Part shown: positions 1 to 7,887 of the stretch, in pieces
How the letters are laid out: every line of letters starts with the position of its first letter
Position numbering within the stretch: position 1 is the first letter of the stretch
Assembly: GCA_028819955.1 (NCBI GenBank)
Contig: JAPPKP010000366.1
Coordinates: forward strand, 1 to 17,615
Reading direction: 5' to 3'
Source: Rhodospirillaceae bacterium
GTDB taxonomy: Bacteria > Pseudomonadota > Alphaproteobacteria > UBA828
Length of the DNA: 17,615 nucleotides
Made by a program: the position numbers and the translations under genes
Notes under the pieces: model-generated
Told to the model about the DNA's origin: nothing
Seen by the model: the letters and a program-made list of their open reading frames with translations, nothing else
Databases searched by the model: none

Positions 1-146
1 GTATCCCGCTTATCCCACGGAATCCCGCTCATCCCACGGAATCCCGCTCATCCCACGGAATCCCACTAATCCCACGGAATCCCGCTCACCCCACGGAATC
101 CCGCTCATCCCACGGAATCCCACTCAATCCCGGTTAATCCCGCCAC
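1..146. repeat. 19-bp tandem repeat array (minisatellite-like)
   Basis: About six tandem copies of a 19-bp unit (consensus AATCCCGCTCATCCCACGG) start at about 1, 21, 40, 59, 78 and 97. A degenerate tail from 116 to about 146 keeps the ATCCC core. Each unit is itself two diverged halves, so ATCCC recurs every 9 to 10 bp. Copies differ by a few substitutions (for example CTCACC at 86-91). The array touches the window edge and may extend further upstream. There are no unique spacers between units, so it is not a CRISPR array. It lies just upstream of a truncated gene and may mark a rearrangement point; that link is inference. Confidence 0.9.
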
Positions 147-247
147 AAATTTGTTCGGGCGGACTTGCGTGGATGCGACGACGAGGTGAGAAGCCGCGTA
201 GCATGGCGCCTTGCCGCCACCCTTGCCCGGAGGGAGACGTCAGAGCC

Positions 248-571
248 ATGAACCGCGACTCTCTGCTCTTGACGCCGTTTCGGCTGCGCGGGCTTCGCAT
301 CACCTTGCACGCGGATATCTGCTCGATCGCGCCCGACGGCGCGGTCGTCGTCGACATCCACACCAACGAGGAACGGACCCTCCGCGATGTCGATACCATC
401 GTGCTCGCCATCGGGCGCCGATCGAACGACGCGCTCTATTGGGCGTTGCGGGAGCGGCTGCCCACCTTCCGCATCGGAGACTGCCGGGCGCCCCGCCTGC
501 TCCAGCACGCGATCAACGACGGGGATACCATCGGGCGCGAGCTCGAGGCTCGACTCGACGGAGCCAGATGA
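248..571 (+). pseudogene. C-terminal remnant of an FAD/NAD(P)-dependent oxidoreductase (OYE/2,4-dienoyl-CoA reductase-like)
   Basis: The 107 residues from the ATG at 248 resemble only the C-terminal end of the large FMN/FAD oxidoreductases of the trimethylamine dehydrogenase/2,4-dienoyl-CoA reductase type. Seen directly: a strand-loop-strand segment, then VDTIVLAIGRR at residues 48-58 (the end of the NAD(P)-binding fold), then RIGDCRAPR at 75-83 followed by a helix with HAIN and GREL (the flavin-binding end motif). Full-length members are roughly 650 residues, so the N-terminal flavin barrel and most of the nucleotide-binding domain are absent. A GGAGGGAG at 229-236 sits 11 bases before the ATG, so a short product could be made. 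I call it a gene remnant because a free-standing fragment of this part has no obvious function. It ends 43 bp before the amidase, which may once have been its operon partner. Confidence 0.6.
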
Positions 572-614
572 CGACGGCTGCGGTCCGGGCGGGCGTCTCA
601 GGACGGAGGATTCC

Positions 615-2027
615 ATGACGGATTTGTCCCTCTCCTACACACCGGCGACGACCCTTGCCGGACTGATCAGGGAGAAGAAGGTCTCGCCGGTCGAGGTGGT
701 GCGGAACAGCCTCGCCCGCATCGAAGAGGTCAACGGCGCGCTCAATGCCTTCTGCTTCACCTACCCTGAGGAGGCGCTGGCTCAGGCGAAGGAGGCCGAA
801 CGCGCGGTCATGGCAGGCGAGCCGCTCGGGCCGCTGCACGGCGTGCCGATCGCCATCAAGGACCTGACGCCCACCAAGGGAAAGCGAACCACGCTCGGCT
901 CCAAGATCTACGAGAACTGGGTGCCGGATTTCGACGTACCCATCGTCGAGCGCCTGCGCGCCGCGGGGAGTATCCTGGTGGGCAAGACGACGACGCCCGA
1001 GTTCGCTTACGCCGGCTTCTGCAAGAGCGCGCTCTGGGGCGACACCAACAATCCCTGGGACACGACGCGCTCGCCGGGCGGCTCGTCCGGCGGGTCGGGC
1101 GCCGCGGTCGCGACCGGCTGCGTGCCTCTGGCCGAGGGCACAGACGCGGGGGGCTCAGTCCGCATCCCGGCGGCCTTTTGCGGAACCGTCGGGTTGAAAC
1201 CCACGTTTGGACGAATCCCGCTCCAGATGCTGCCGACCGCGTTCGACGACCTGCTCCATTTCGGCCCGCTCTCGCGGACGATTGCGGACGCTGCGCTGTT
1301 CCTCAGCGCCACCCAGGGCCCCGACGATCGCGACTTTCTCTCGTTGCCGGCTGGGCCCGAGATCCAGGTTCCGCCGCCGTCGGATATCCGGGGCCTCAAG
1401 CTCGCGGTGAACTACGACTTCGGCTTCTACGCCATCGACGACGACGTGCGCGCCCAGACCCAAGAAGCCGCGCGTGCGCTCGGAGACGCCGGCGCCATGG
1501 TCGAAGAAGTGGAGATCGCCTGGTCGCGCGACGTCATCGATCGCTGGGTCGATCACTGGGGCGTGCTGCAGGCCGCCTGCTTCGGCCAGCATCTCGACGA
1601 GTGGCGAGATCGGATGGACCCGGTGCTCGCGGCCTACATGGACAGGGGGCTGGCCATGGGCGCGGTCGAGTTCAAGAACATCGAGATCTTCCGCACGCAG
1701 ATGTGGGAGGACCTGCGGCCGGTCTTTGCCGCGCACGACGCGCTGCTCACGCCCACCTGCGCGCAGCCGCCCCCGCCCAACGACACGCTCGATCCGGACT
1801 ACTACCGCTTGGACGAGCAGGGGCGCTTCTGCGGGCTCTACATGACCTACCCGTTCAACTTCCTGCATCAATGCCCGGCGCTCGCGGTGCCCTCCGGAGT
1901 CACGGCGTCGGGACTGCCGACCAGCCTGCAGATCGTGAGCCGCCGCCACCACGACAACGGCGCGCTCAGGATCGGCGCCGCGCTCGAGGCGATCCGTCCC
2001 TGGGCCGAGCGGACACCGCCGCTGTAG
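615..2027 (+). CDS. Amidase signature family amidohydrolase
   Basis: A 470-residue enzyme that should hydrolyse a carboxamide to the acid and ammonia (or a small amine), probably in the cytoplasm since no signal peptide is visible. The Ser-cisSer-Lys triad of the amidase signature family is complete: Lys82 in PIAIKD, Ser157 in the glycine/serine-rich loop PGGSSGGSGAA (154-164), and nucleophile Ser181 in DAGGSVRIPA. The 24-residue spacing between the two serines matches the family, as does the length. The ATG at 615 is chosen over upstream in-frame codons because GGAGGA at 605-610 precedes it closely and homology begins at once. Glutamyl-tRNA amidotransferase subunit A shares this fold, but no gatC or gatB lies nearby, so a stand-alone catabolic amidase is more likely. 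The substrate cannot be read from the sequence. The gene follows a broken oxidoreductase remnant. Confidence 0.9.
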   Translation: MTDLSLSYTPATTLAGLIREKKVSPVEVVRNSLARIEEVNGALNAFCFTYPEEALAQAKEAERAVMAGEPLGPLHGVPIAIKDLTPTKGKRTTLGSKIYENWVPDFDVPIVERLRAAGSILVGKTTTPEFAYAGFCKSALWGDTNNPWDTTRSPGGSSGGSGAAVATGCVPLAEGTDAGGSVRIPAAFCGTVGLKPTFGRIPLQMLPTAFDDLLHFGPLSRTIADAALFLSATQGPDDRDFLSLPAGPEIQVPPPSDIRGLKLAVNYDFGFYAIDDDVRAQTQEAARALGDAGAMVEEVEIAWSRDVIDRWVDHWGVLQAACFGQHLDEWRDRMDPVLAAYMDRGLAMGAVEFKNIEIFRTQMWEDLRPVFAAHDALLTPTCAQPPPPNDTLDPDYYRLDEQGRFCGLYMTYPFNFLHQCPALAVPSGVTASGLPTSLQIVSRRHHDNGALRIGAALEAIRPWAERTPPL

Positions 2028-2121
2028 GCCGATGAGCTTCCACTGGCCGCGCGCCCGCATTGCGCTTTGACGCAGCCTTGGGCATAAACGCGGCGCGTTC
2101 GTTGGGAGCGAGGCCACGGTC

Positions 2122-3438
2122 ATGCGGCGCTCACGGTACTTCCTGCCGACCCTGAGAGAGAACCCGGCCGAGGCGCAGATCGTCTCGCACCGGCTGATGC
2201 TGCGCGCCGGCATGATCCGGCAGTCCAGCGCCGGCATCTACAGCTGGCTGCCGCTGGGCCACCGGGTGCTGCGCAAGATCGAGCAGGTGGTGCGCGAGGA
2301 GATGGACGCCGCCGGCTGCCAGGAGATCCTGATGCCGGCCGTGCAACCAGCCGAGCTTTGGGAGGAGAGCGGCCGCTACCACGATTACGGCAAGGAGATG
2401 CTGCGCTTCACCGACCGGCACGAGCGCCCGATGCTGTTCGGCCCCACCCATGAAGAGGTCGTGACCGATATCTTCCGCAGCTCCGTGCGCAGCTACCGCG
2501 ACCTGCCGCAGAATCTCTATCAGATTCAGTGGAAGTTTCGAGACGAGCTGCGCCCGCGCTTCGGGATCATGCGCGGCCGCGAGTTCTACATGAAGGACAA
2601 CTATTCCTTCGACATCGACCGTGCCGGTGCCGTGCGCTCCTACAACAAGATGTTCGTGGCGTACCTGCGCACCTTCGCCCGGCTCGGGCTCACCTCGATC
2701 CCGATGCAGGCGGAGAGCGGGGCCATCGGCGGCGACTACAGCCACGAGTTCATCGTGCTGGCGGACACCGGCGAGAGCGCCGTCTACTGCGACCGCGCCT
2801 GGCTCGACACCGACCCGCTTGCCATGGGGATCGACTACGAGGCGGACCTGCAGCCCATCGTGGACGAGTGGACCCGGCTCTATGCCGCGACCGACGACAA
2901 GCACGACCCTGCCGCCTGCCCGGTGCCCGAAGATTCGCTCTACCAGGGGCGCGGCATCGAGGTCGGTCACATCTTCTATTTCGGCACCAAGTACTCGAAG
3001 GCCATGGGTGCCACCGTGAACGATCCGGACGGCGCCGAGGTCGCGGTCGAGATGGGCTCCTACGGGATCGGCGTCTCGCGGCTTGCGGGGGCGATCATCG
3101 AGGCGAGCCACGACGAGGACGGCATCATCTGGCCCGAGATCGCGGCCCCGTTCAAGGTGGGCCTGATCAACCTGCGCGCAGGCGATGGGGCGTGCGACGA
3201 GGCCTGCGAGGCGCTCTATTCCCGTCTCGTCCAGGCTGGCGTCGAGGTGCTCTACGACGACCGGGATGAGCGCGCGGGCGTCAAGTTCGCCGAAATGGAG
3301 CTGATCGGACTGCCCTGGCAGGTCGCGGTCGGCCCGCGCGGAGTCAAGTCGGGCACGGCCGAGCTGAAAGCGCGGGCTGGCGGCGAGGCCGAGGCGCTCT
3401 CGTTCGACTCGGTGTCGGCGCACCTGATCGGGGGCTAG
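2122..3438 (+). CDS. proS: Prolyl-tRNA synthetase, short alphaproteobacterial form
   Basis: Charges tRNA(Pro) with proline in the cytoplasm. The 438 residues contain the class II catalytic core: the motif 1 region near residues 40-75, motif 2 with [20 protein letters not shown] (about 134-153), and motif 3 with [12 protein letters not shown] (312-323). The anticodon-binding domain occupies about 344-432. E. coli-type ProRS has about 570 residues, with an editing (INS) domain of roughly 180 residues between motifs 2 and 3. Here that region is only a short segment around residues 215-280, as in known compact alphaproteobacterial ProRS. Mischarged Ala-tRNA(Pro) is therefore expected to be cleared in trans by a YbaK/ProX-type protein; none is in this window. 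The lolC-type gene starts 12 bp downstream, consistent with an operon. I found no convincing promoter in the 94-bp gap upstream. Confidence 0.97.
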   Translation: MRRSRYFLPTLRENPAEAQIVSHRLMLRAGMIRQSSAGIYSWLPLGHRVLRKIEQVVREEMDAAGCQEILMPAVQPAELWEESGRYHDYGKEMLRFTDRHERPMLFGPTHEEVVTDIFRSSVRSYRDLPQNLYQIQWKFRDELRPRFGIMRGREFYMKDNYSFDIDRAGAVRSYNKMFVAYLRTFARLGLTSIPMQAESGAIGGDYSHEFIVLADTGESAVYCDRAWLDTDPLAMGIDYEADLQPIVDEWTRLYAATDDKHDPAACPVPEDSLYQGRGIEVGHIFYFGTKYSKAMGATVNDPDGAEVAVEMGSYGIGVSRLAGAIIEASHDEDGIIWPEIAAPFKVGLINLRAGDGACDEACEALYSRLVQAGVEVLYDDRDERAGVKFAEMELIGLPWQVAVGPRGVKSGTAELKARAGGEAEALSFDSVSAHLIGG

Positions 3439-3450
3439 CGACCGGCACGC

Positions 3451-4695
3451 ATGTTCTCGGCCTTCGAACGCCTCGTCGCGTTTCGCTACCTGCGCGCCCG
3501 CCGGCAGGAAGGTCTCGTCTCGGTCATCGCGGCGTTCTCCCTGATCGGCATCTTCCTCGGCGTTGCCACGCTGATCATCGTCATGTCGGTGATGAACGGT
3601 TTCCGCGAGGAGCTGCTGACCCGGATACTCGGGCTCAACGGCCACATGACCACCTATGCCTTCGAGGACGGCTTTACCGACTTCGATACGCTCGCGGGAC
3701 GCATCGAAGCGGTGGATGGCATCGTCACCGTCTCGCCCGTCGTCACCGGGCAGGTGATCGCGGCGGCGAGCGGCAGGGCCACCTTCGGCCAGGTTCGCGG
3801 CGTGCGCGAGTCACACCTTGAGGCAAGGCCGTTACTGATGGAGAACGTGGTCGGAGGCACGCTCGACGGGTTCGCCGCCGGCGAAGGCGTCGTGATCGGC
3901 AACCGCATGGCCCGCAAGCTCGGCGTCGGCGTCGGCGATTCGATCACGCTGCTCTCACCGGAGGGCCGGACCACCCTGATGGGCTCGGTGCCGCGCTCCC
4001 GCGCCTACGAGGTGGCGGCGACCTTCGACATCGGCATGTTCGAGTACGACGCCACGTACGTCTTCATGCCGCTCGATCTGGCCCAGATCTATTTCAGGAA
4101 GAAGGGCATGGTCACCGCCATCGAAATGACGGTCGCCGATCCCGAGCGCATTCGCGAGGTCGAGGCCGCGGTGAAGCAGGTCGTGGGCAGTCAGGGCTGG
4201 ATCGTCGACTGGCGCCGGGCCAACGCGCAGTTCGTCAATGCGCTCCAGGTCGAGCGCAACGTCATGTTCGTGATCCTGACCCTGATCGTGCTGGTGGCCG
4301 CTTTCAACATCATCGCCGGGCTGATCATGGTGGTGAAGGACAAGGGCCGCGACATCGCGATCCTGCGAACCATGGGGGCGACGCGCGGGCAAATCCTGCG
4401 CATCTTCTTCATGAACGGCGCGGCGATCGGAGTGGCGGGGACGGTGCTGGGCGTCGCAGGCGGCATCGCCTTCGCCGCCAACATCGATGGCATCCGGGTC
4501 TGGCTGGAGAGCATGACCGACACCGAGCTGTTCCCGGCCGAGATTCGCTTCCTCTCACAGCTGCCGTCGAGGACCGATCCGACCGAGGTGGCGATCGTGG
4601 CGGCGATGGCGATCGGGCTCTCGTTCCTGGCGACGATCTACCCCGCCTGGCGGGCGGCGCGGCTCGATCCGGTGGAGGCGCTCCGCTATGAATAG
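3451..4695 (+). CDS. lolC: Lipoprotein-releasing ABC transporter permease (LolC/LolE family)
   Basis: Inner-membrane permease that, with LolD, extracts outer-membrane lipoproteins and passes them to LolA. The 414 residues show the LolC/E layout. There is a short cytoplasmic N-terminus with [11 protein letters not shown], a first membrane helix at about 22-46, and the hallmark [17 protein letters not shown] just after it. A large periplasmic domain spans about 50-265, followed by three more helices at about 270-295, 315-340 and 380-405. The cytoplasmic loop [16 protein letters not shown] is the ATPase-coupling region typical of FtsX-like permeases. Only one permease gene is present, which fits the single LolC/E-type subunit (often called LolF) of alphaproteobacteria rather than the separate LolC and LolE of E. 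coli. The gene follows proS by 12 bp, and its TAG stop overlaps the lolD start by 8 bp, implying translational coupling. Confidence 0.95.
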   Translation: MFSAFERLVAFRYLRARRQEGLVSVIAAFSLIGIFLGVATLIIVMSVMNGFREELLTRILGLNGHMTTYAFEDGFTDFDTLAGRIEAVDGIVTVSPVVTGQVIAAASGRATFGQVRGVRESHLEARPLLMENVVGGTLDGFAAGEGVVIGNRMARKLGVGVGDSITLLSPEGRTTLMGSVPRSRAYEVAATFDIGMFEYDATYVFMPLDLAQIYFRKKGMVTAIEMTVADPERIREVEAAVKQVVGSQGWIVDWRRANAQFVNALQVERNVMFVILTLIVLVAAFNIIAGLIMVVKDKGRDIAILRTMGATRGQILRIFFMNGAAIGVAGTVLGVAGGIAFAANIDGIRVWLESMTDTELFPAEIRFLSQLPSRTDPTEVAIVAAMAIGLSFLATIYPAWRAARLDPVEALRYE

Positions 4696-5386
4696 CCTCC
4701 ATGAAAGCGGCGCGCCGTCCCTCGAGCTTCGCGAGGTGGTGCAGACCTTCTATCAGGCGGGCAGCGCCATCGAGGTGCTGAGGGGGGCCTCGCTCTCGGT
4801 CCTGCCCGGCGAGATGGTGGCGCTGGTCGGGCCGTCGGGTGCGGGCAAGTCGACGCTGCTGCAGATCGCCGGGCTGCTGGAACGCCCGCGTGCCGGCGAG
4901 GTTGCCATCGCGGGCGAGCGTTGCGAAGGCTTGCCGGACCGGCGCCGGACTAGGCTGAGGCGCGAGAGATTGGGCTTCGTCTACCAGTTCCACCACCTGC
5001 TGGCGGAGTTCTCGGCGATGGAGAACGTGGTGCTGCCGCAGATGATCGCGGGCCGCTCCAAGCGCGCGGCGCGGGAGCGGGCGCGGGAGCTGCTGAGCCG
5101 CCTCGGGCTCGACGCGCGCGAGGGGCACCGGCCTTCGCGCCTCTCGGGCGGCGAGCAGCAGCGCGTCGCCATCGCGCGCGCCATCGCCAACGCGCCGGCA
5201 GTGCTGCTCGCGGACGAGCCCACCGGCAACCTCGACCACGAGACGGCGGACTCGGTGTTCGCGGCGCTTCTCGATATCGTGCGCACGACCGGGCTTGCTG
5301 CGCTGGTCGCCACCCACAACATGGCGCTGGCCGAGCGCATGGACCGGCGGCTCGCGCTGGAGAATGGTGTCCTCGTCTCGCTCTGA
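4688..5386 (+). CDS. lolD: Lipoprotein-releasing system ATP-binding protein LolD
   Basis: Cytoplasmic ATPase of the Lol lipoprotein exporter. The 232 residues hold a complete ABC domain: Walker [10 protein letters not shown] (48-56), Q-loop Gln100 in [12 protein letters not shown] signature LSGGEQQR (152-159), Walker B VLLADEP (172-178) and switch His210 in [19 protein letters not shown] is the typical segment of the LolD/MacB/FtsE branch. The ATG at 4688 overlaps the end of the permease gene by 8 bp, so the two subunits are probably made in a coupled way. MacB-type exporters share the fold, but the LolC/E-type partner directly upstream settles the assignment. In many alphaproteobacteria dnaE comes next; here a glutamine amidotransferase starts 4 bp after the stop. 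Confidence 0.95.
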   Translation: MNSLHESGAPSLELREVVQTFYQAGSAIEVLRGASLSVLPGEMVALVGPSGAGKSTLLQIAGLLERPRAGEVAIAGERCEGLPDRRRTRLRRERLGFVYQFHHLLAEFSAMENVVLPQMIAGRSKRAARERARELLSRLGLDAREGHRPSRLSGGEQQRVAIARAIANAPAVLLADEPTGNLDHETADSVFAALLDIVRTTGLAALVATHNMALAERMDRRLALENGVLVSL

Positions 5387-5390
5387 ACCG

Positions 5391-6116
5391 ATGATCTCAG
5401 ATAGAGAATTCGCTCCCGTGCTGCTCGTGACCCACGTCACGGCCATCGACGTGGGCGCAGTCCCGGACCTGCTCGCCGATCTGGGGCGGCCGTCGCGGGT
5501 GATGCGGGCCAACAAGGGCGAGCCGTTTCCGCAGGATGTCGAAGCGCTCGGCGGCGTTGTCAGCTTTGGAGGGCCGCAGAGCGCGAACGACGATCACACC
5601 GACTACGTGCGCGCGGAGCTCGACTGGATCCCGCGCGTGATGGCGGCGGGTGTGCCGCTGCTCGGCATCTGCCTCGGCAGCCAGATGGTGGCTCGTAGCC
5701 TGGGTGCCACGGTGGGGCCGGACCCGAACGGGCTCTACGAGTTCGGCTACTACCCGATCGAGCCGGTGGACGGTGCGGCCGAAGAGCTGGCCCTCGACGG
5801 TACGCTCGACGTGGCCCATCGCCACGGCGAGGCGTTCACGCTTCCCGCCGGCGCGCGCCGGCTCGCGCGGCGCGATGTGTTCGAGAACCAGGCGTTTCGC
5901 TACGGGGCGACGACCTGGGGCGTGCAGTTCCATCCCGAAGTGAACGACGCTGTGTTGGGACGCTGGCTCAACGTGGACCCGCCGCCGGAGGACCTGGAGC
6001 GCAACGGGGCGCAGGCTGTGGCGGAGCAGCACGCCAATCACGCGCGCTATCATCGGGCGATGCACGAGTGGCTCGGGCGCTTCCTCGCGCTCTGGCTTGC
6101 CAGCGCGGAGCGTTGA
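5391..6116 (+). CDS. Class I glutamine amidotransferase domain protein (GMP synthase-like GATase)
   Basis: A 241-residue stand-alone class I glutamine amidotransferase domain. The catalytic triad of a GATase1 is visible: nucleophile Cys94 in the elbow GICLGSQ, and His181 and Glu183 in VQFHPE. The oxyanion-loop motif FGGPQSAND (59-67) and the VAHRHGE segment (141-147) match the COG0518-type, GMP-synthase-like family. No synthetase domain is fused to it, so either the acceptor enzyme is elsewhere or the protein acts as a hydrolase on gamma-glutamyl compounds, as some relatives do. The start at 5391 lies 4 bp after the lolD stop, and the gene ends 1 bp before the likely ubiX start. It therefore appears to belong to the proS-lol-ubiX transcript, though no functional tie is obvious. 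Confidence 0.85.
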   Translation: MISDREFAPVLLVTHVTAIDVGAVPDLLADLGRPSRVMRANKGEPFPQDVEALGGVVSFGGPQSANDDHTDYVRAELDWIPRVMAAGVPLLGICLGSQMVARSLGATVGPDPNGLYEFGYYPIEPVDGAAEELALDGTLDVAHRHGEAFTLPAGARRLARRDVFENQAFRYGATTWGVQFHPEVNDAVLGRWLNVDPPPEDLERNGAQAVAEQHANHARYHRAMHEWLGRFLALWLASAER

Positions 6117-6117
6117 T

Positions 6118-6711
6118 TTGGTCAACAGCCTGATCGTCGGCGTGACCGGCGCGAGCGGCGCCGTCTACGGCGTGCGCCTGCTCGAGGTGCTGCATGAGAC
6201 GCCTGTCGAGACCCACCTCGTCGTCAGCAAGTGGGGGCAGCGGACGCTGGAGCACGAGACCGGCCGGAGGCTCGAGGACATCCGCGCCCTCGCGGACCGT
6301 CACTACGGCGCGGGCGACATGGCTGCCCTGATGTCGTCGGGCTCGGCGGCCATTGAGGGCATGGTGATCGCGCCCTGCTCCGCGCGGAGCCTTGCGGCGA
6401 TCGCCTGCGGGCTCAGCGAGAACCTGATCCATCGCGCCGCCGACGTCATGATCAAGGAACGCCGGCCGCTCGTGCTCATGGTGCGTGAGACGCCGCTCAG
6501 TGCTATCCACCTGGAGAACATGCTCAAGCTGGCACGGCTCGGCGTGACGATCCTGCCCCCCGTGCCGGCCTTCTACAACGAGCCCGGATCGATCGATGAG
6601 ATCGTCGACTACACGGTCGCCAGAGCGCTGGATCAGTTCGGGCTCAAGCTCGATCTGGGCAAGCGCTGGCAGGGCGCGCTTGTGCGCCGCGTGGCGTCGA
6701 CTGACGGTTGA
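6118..6711 (+). CDS. ubiX: Flavin prenyltransferase UbiX
   Basis: Makes prenylated FMN from FMN and dimethylallyl phosphate, the cofactor required by UbiD-type decarboxylases in ubiquinone synthesis. The N-terminal Rossmann-like loop GVTGASGA, then VIAPCSARSLAAIACGLSEN and MVRETPLSAIHLENM are all signatures of the UbiX/Pad1 family, as is the late PAFYN with the active-site tyrosine. The length of 197 residues is normal. I place the start at the TTG at 6118: it gives MVNSLIVGVTG, begins right at the first beta strand, and has GGAG at 6107-6110 with a 7-base spacer. A TTG at 6097 would add seven residues inside the upstream gene. The stop of the amidotransferase gene lies 1 bp upstream. No ubiD is in the window. 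Confidence 0.95.
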   Translation: MVNSLIVGVTGASGAVYGVRLLEVLHETPVETHLVVSKWGQRTLEHETGRRLEDIRALADRHYGAGDMAALMSSGSAAIEGMVIAPCSARSLAAIACGLSENLIHRAADVMIKERRPLVLMVRETPLSAIHLENMLKLARLGVTILPPVPAFYNEPGSIDEIVDYTVARALDQFGLKLDLGKRWQGALVRRVASTDG

Positions 6712-6721
6712 TGTAGCGTCC

Positions 6722-6739
6722 GGCCGGTGCCAACCGGCC
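6722..6739. terminator. Hairpin in the convergent gap between ubiX and the GPP34 gene
   Basis: Perfect 7-bp stem GGCCGGT / ACCGGCC with a GCCA loop. It sits in the 34-bp space between two convergent stop codons, a natural place for a bidirectional terminator. No T-tract follows on either strand, so intrinsic termination is uncertain. Confidence 0.5.
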
Positions 6740-6745
6740 CCCGGG

Positions 6746-7414
6746 TCAGAACGTGTGGGCCGCCGCGATCGCGATGGCCCGCTCGATGTCGGCGATGGCG
6801 CCGGCCATCTCGCGCCCGATCAGGTCCATCTTGCGGATCTGCTGGATGCGGGGCTCGACCCGGTCGATCTCCCGTTTCGAGTAGATCGTCTGCAGGATGT
6901 TGCAGCTGTCGACGAGGCAGATCAGCGCGACATCGCGCGGGTCCGGAATCTCGTCCGAGAACAGCACGTCCGAGATTCGCTTCTTGGCCTCCTGCTCGAC
7001 CTTGCCATCGACGGTCGGGTAGCGGCGGGCGCGAAACACCCAGAGGAATTTCTCTTCCTGGCGCTGCAAGACGCCGCGCTCCACCAGCTTTTCGAGCGCG
7101 GTGGCTCGAATCGTCGTGTCGTGGCTGGCGGATGCTTCCTCGGCGGAGAGGGTCTCGATCCAGGCCCTGCTGTCGGCGACGCTCTGCTCGCCTGCGATCC
7201 GGGCCAGCGTGCGGTCGAGAAGGGAGTCGCCCGTAGGCGTGGAATCGATGACCACCAGCTTCTCGGGGTCGGTGTCGATCCGGTTCGCGAAGGCCAGGTC
7301 CATGAGGACCGCACCCGTGAGCGCCCGGTTGAGCGTGTGCTCGCTCACCGGGAGGAAGGTGCCGTTCTCGTCATGGAGAAGGAGCACCATGATCTCTTCG
7401 TAGAATGTCAGCAT
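6746..7414 (-). CDS. GPP34 (GOLPH3/VPS74-like) family protein
   Basis: A 222-residue cytoplasmic, mostly helical protein of the GPP34 family, named after eukaryotic Golgi phosphoprotein 3 (GOLPH3), which binds phosphatidylinositol 4-phosphate. Supporting sequence: the opening LTFYEEIMVLLLHDENG, then LNRALTGAVLMDLAFANRIDTD (about 28-49), PTGDSLLDRTLARI (about 60-73), a winged-helix-like stretch LVERGVLQRQEEKFLWVFRARRYPTVD (about 110-136), and ICLVDSCNILQTIYS near 165-179. All occur in the same order in bacterial GPP34 proteins. The role in bacteria is not settled; membrane-lipid binding is inferred from the eukaryotic members. The STAS gene starts upstream on the same strand with a 53-bp gap, so the two may be co-transcribed. 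No strong ribosome-binding site is visible before the ATG at 7414, but the homology starts there. Confidence 0.8.
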   Translation of the reverse strand: MLTFYEEIMVLLLHDENGTFLPVSEHTLNRALTGAVLMDLAFANRIDTDPEKLVVIDSTPTGDSLLDRTLARIAGEQSVADSRAWIETLSAEEASASHDTTIRATALEKLVERGVLQRQEEKFLWVFRARRYPTVDGKVEQEAKKRISDVLFSDEIPDPRDVALICLVDSCNILQTIYSKREIDRVEPRIQQIRKMDLIGREMAGAIADIERAIAIAAAHTF

Positions 7415-7467
7415 GAAACCGTTTCCCGAGGGTCAGGGTGAGGGTCGGCGGCCCGGGGAGCCGCGCC

Positions 7468-7803
7468 TCATGCGACCGCGGCGCTCGCAGCCTCGCTCGT
7501 TTCGTGGCACTCGATGATCGACAGGAAACCGCTCATTTCCATGACCGACCAACACTCGGGCTGCAGGGCAGCCATTGCCAGCTTCCCGCCCCCTTGCTGA
7601 CACTTTCGGGCGCTGACGAGCAGGACACGCAGGCCGGCGCTACTGACGTAGCCCATCTGGCTGCACTCCAGTACCAGGCGCACGTCGCCACGCTCCACGA
7701 TTGCGGCGACTCTGGCCTCCAGGTCTGGCGCAGTCGTTCCGTCCAACCGGCCGTTGAGGGAGACGACGACCGCTGTTCCCTCGGTCCGTTCCTCGATTTC
7801 CAT
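7468..7803 (-). CDS. STAS-domain protein, anti-sigma factor antagonist-like
   Basis: A single STAS domain of 111 residues. The pattern of strand (AVVVSLNGRLDG, about 11-22), helix, strand (DVRLVLECSQMGYVSS, about 40-55) and helix (AGLRVLLVSARKCQQ) is the anti-anti-sigma fold. The Ser54-Ser55 pair in YVSSAGLRVLL is at the position phosphorylated in SpoIIAA/RsbV by a partner kinase. Such proteins release a sigma factor or regulator when unphosphorylated. No HATPase_c kinase, PP2C phosphatase or sigma factor is encoded nearby, so the partner must be elsewhere. The ATG at 7803 has GAGG five bases upstream and starts at the first strand; an upstream TTG at 7884 would add 27 residues with no domain similarity. 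Neighbours on the same strand are an MFS exporter (upstream) and a GPP34 protein (downstream). Confidence 0.85.
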   Translation of the reverse strand: MEIEERTEGTAVVVSLNGRLDGTTAPDLEARVAAIVERGDVRLVLECSQMGYVSSAGLRVLLVSARKCQQGGGKLAMAALQPECWSVMEMSGFLSIIECHETSEAASAAVA

Positions 7804-7887
7804 CGCGGCCTCGCGCTCCGCTTTGGTTGCTCGCGCCAACAGAGGCGCCGGGCAAAGATACGCTGTTAGAGTCGTACTCTGCAATGG

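Noticed and set aside
1..146. CRISPR-like direct repeats
   Set aside because: Units are directly adjacent at 19 bp with no unique spacers, and no cas genes are in the window.
2067..2090. TTGACG followed by TAAACG as a proS promoter
   Set aside because: The spacer is only 12 bp, too short for a sigma-70 promoter, and no better -10 lies at 16 to 18 bp.
2131..3645. Long minus-strand open frame opposite proS and the permease start
   Set aside because: It mirrors the third-position GC of strongly supported genes and shows no domain pattern.
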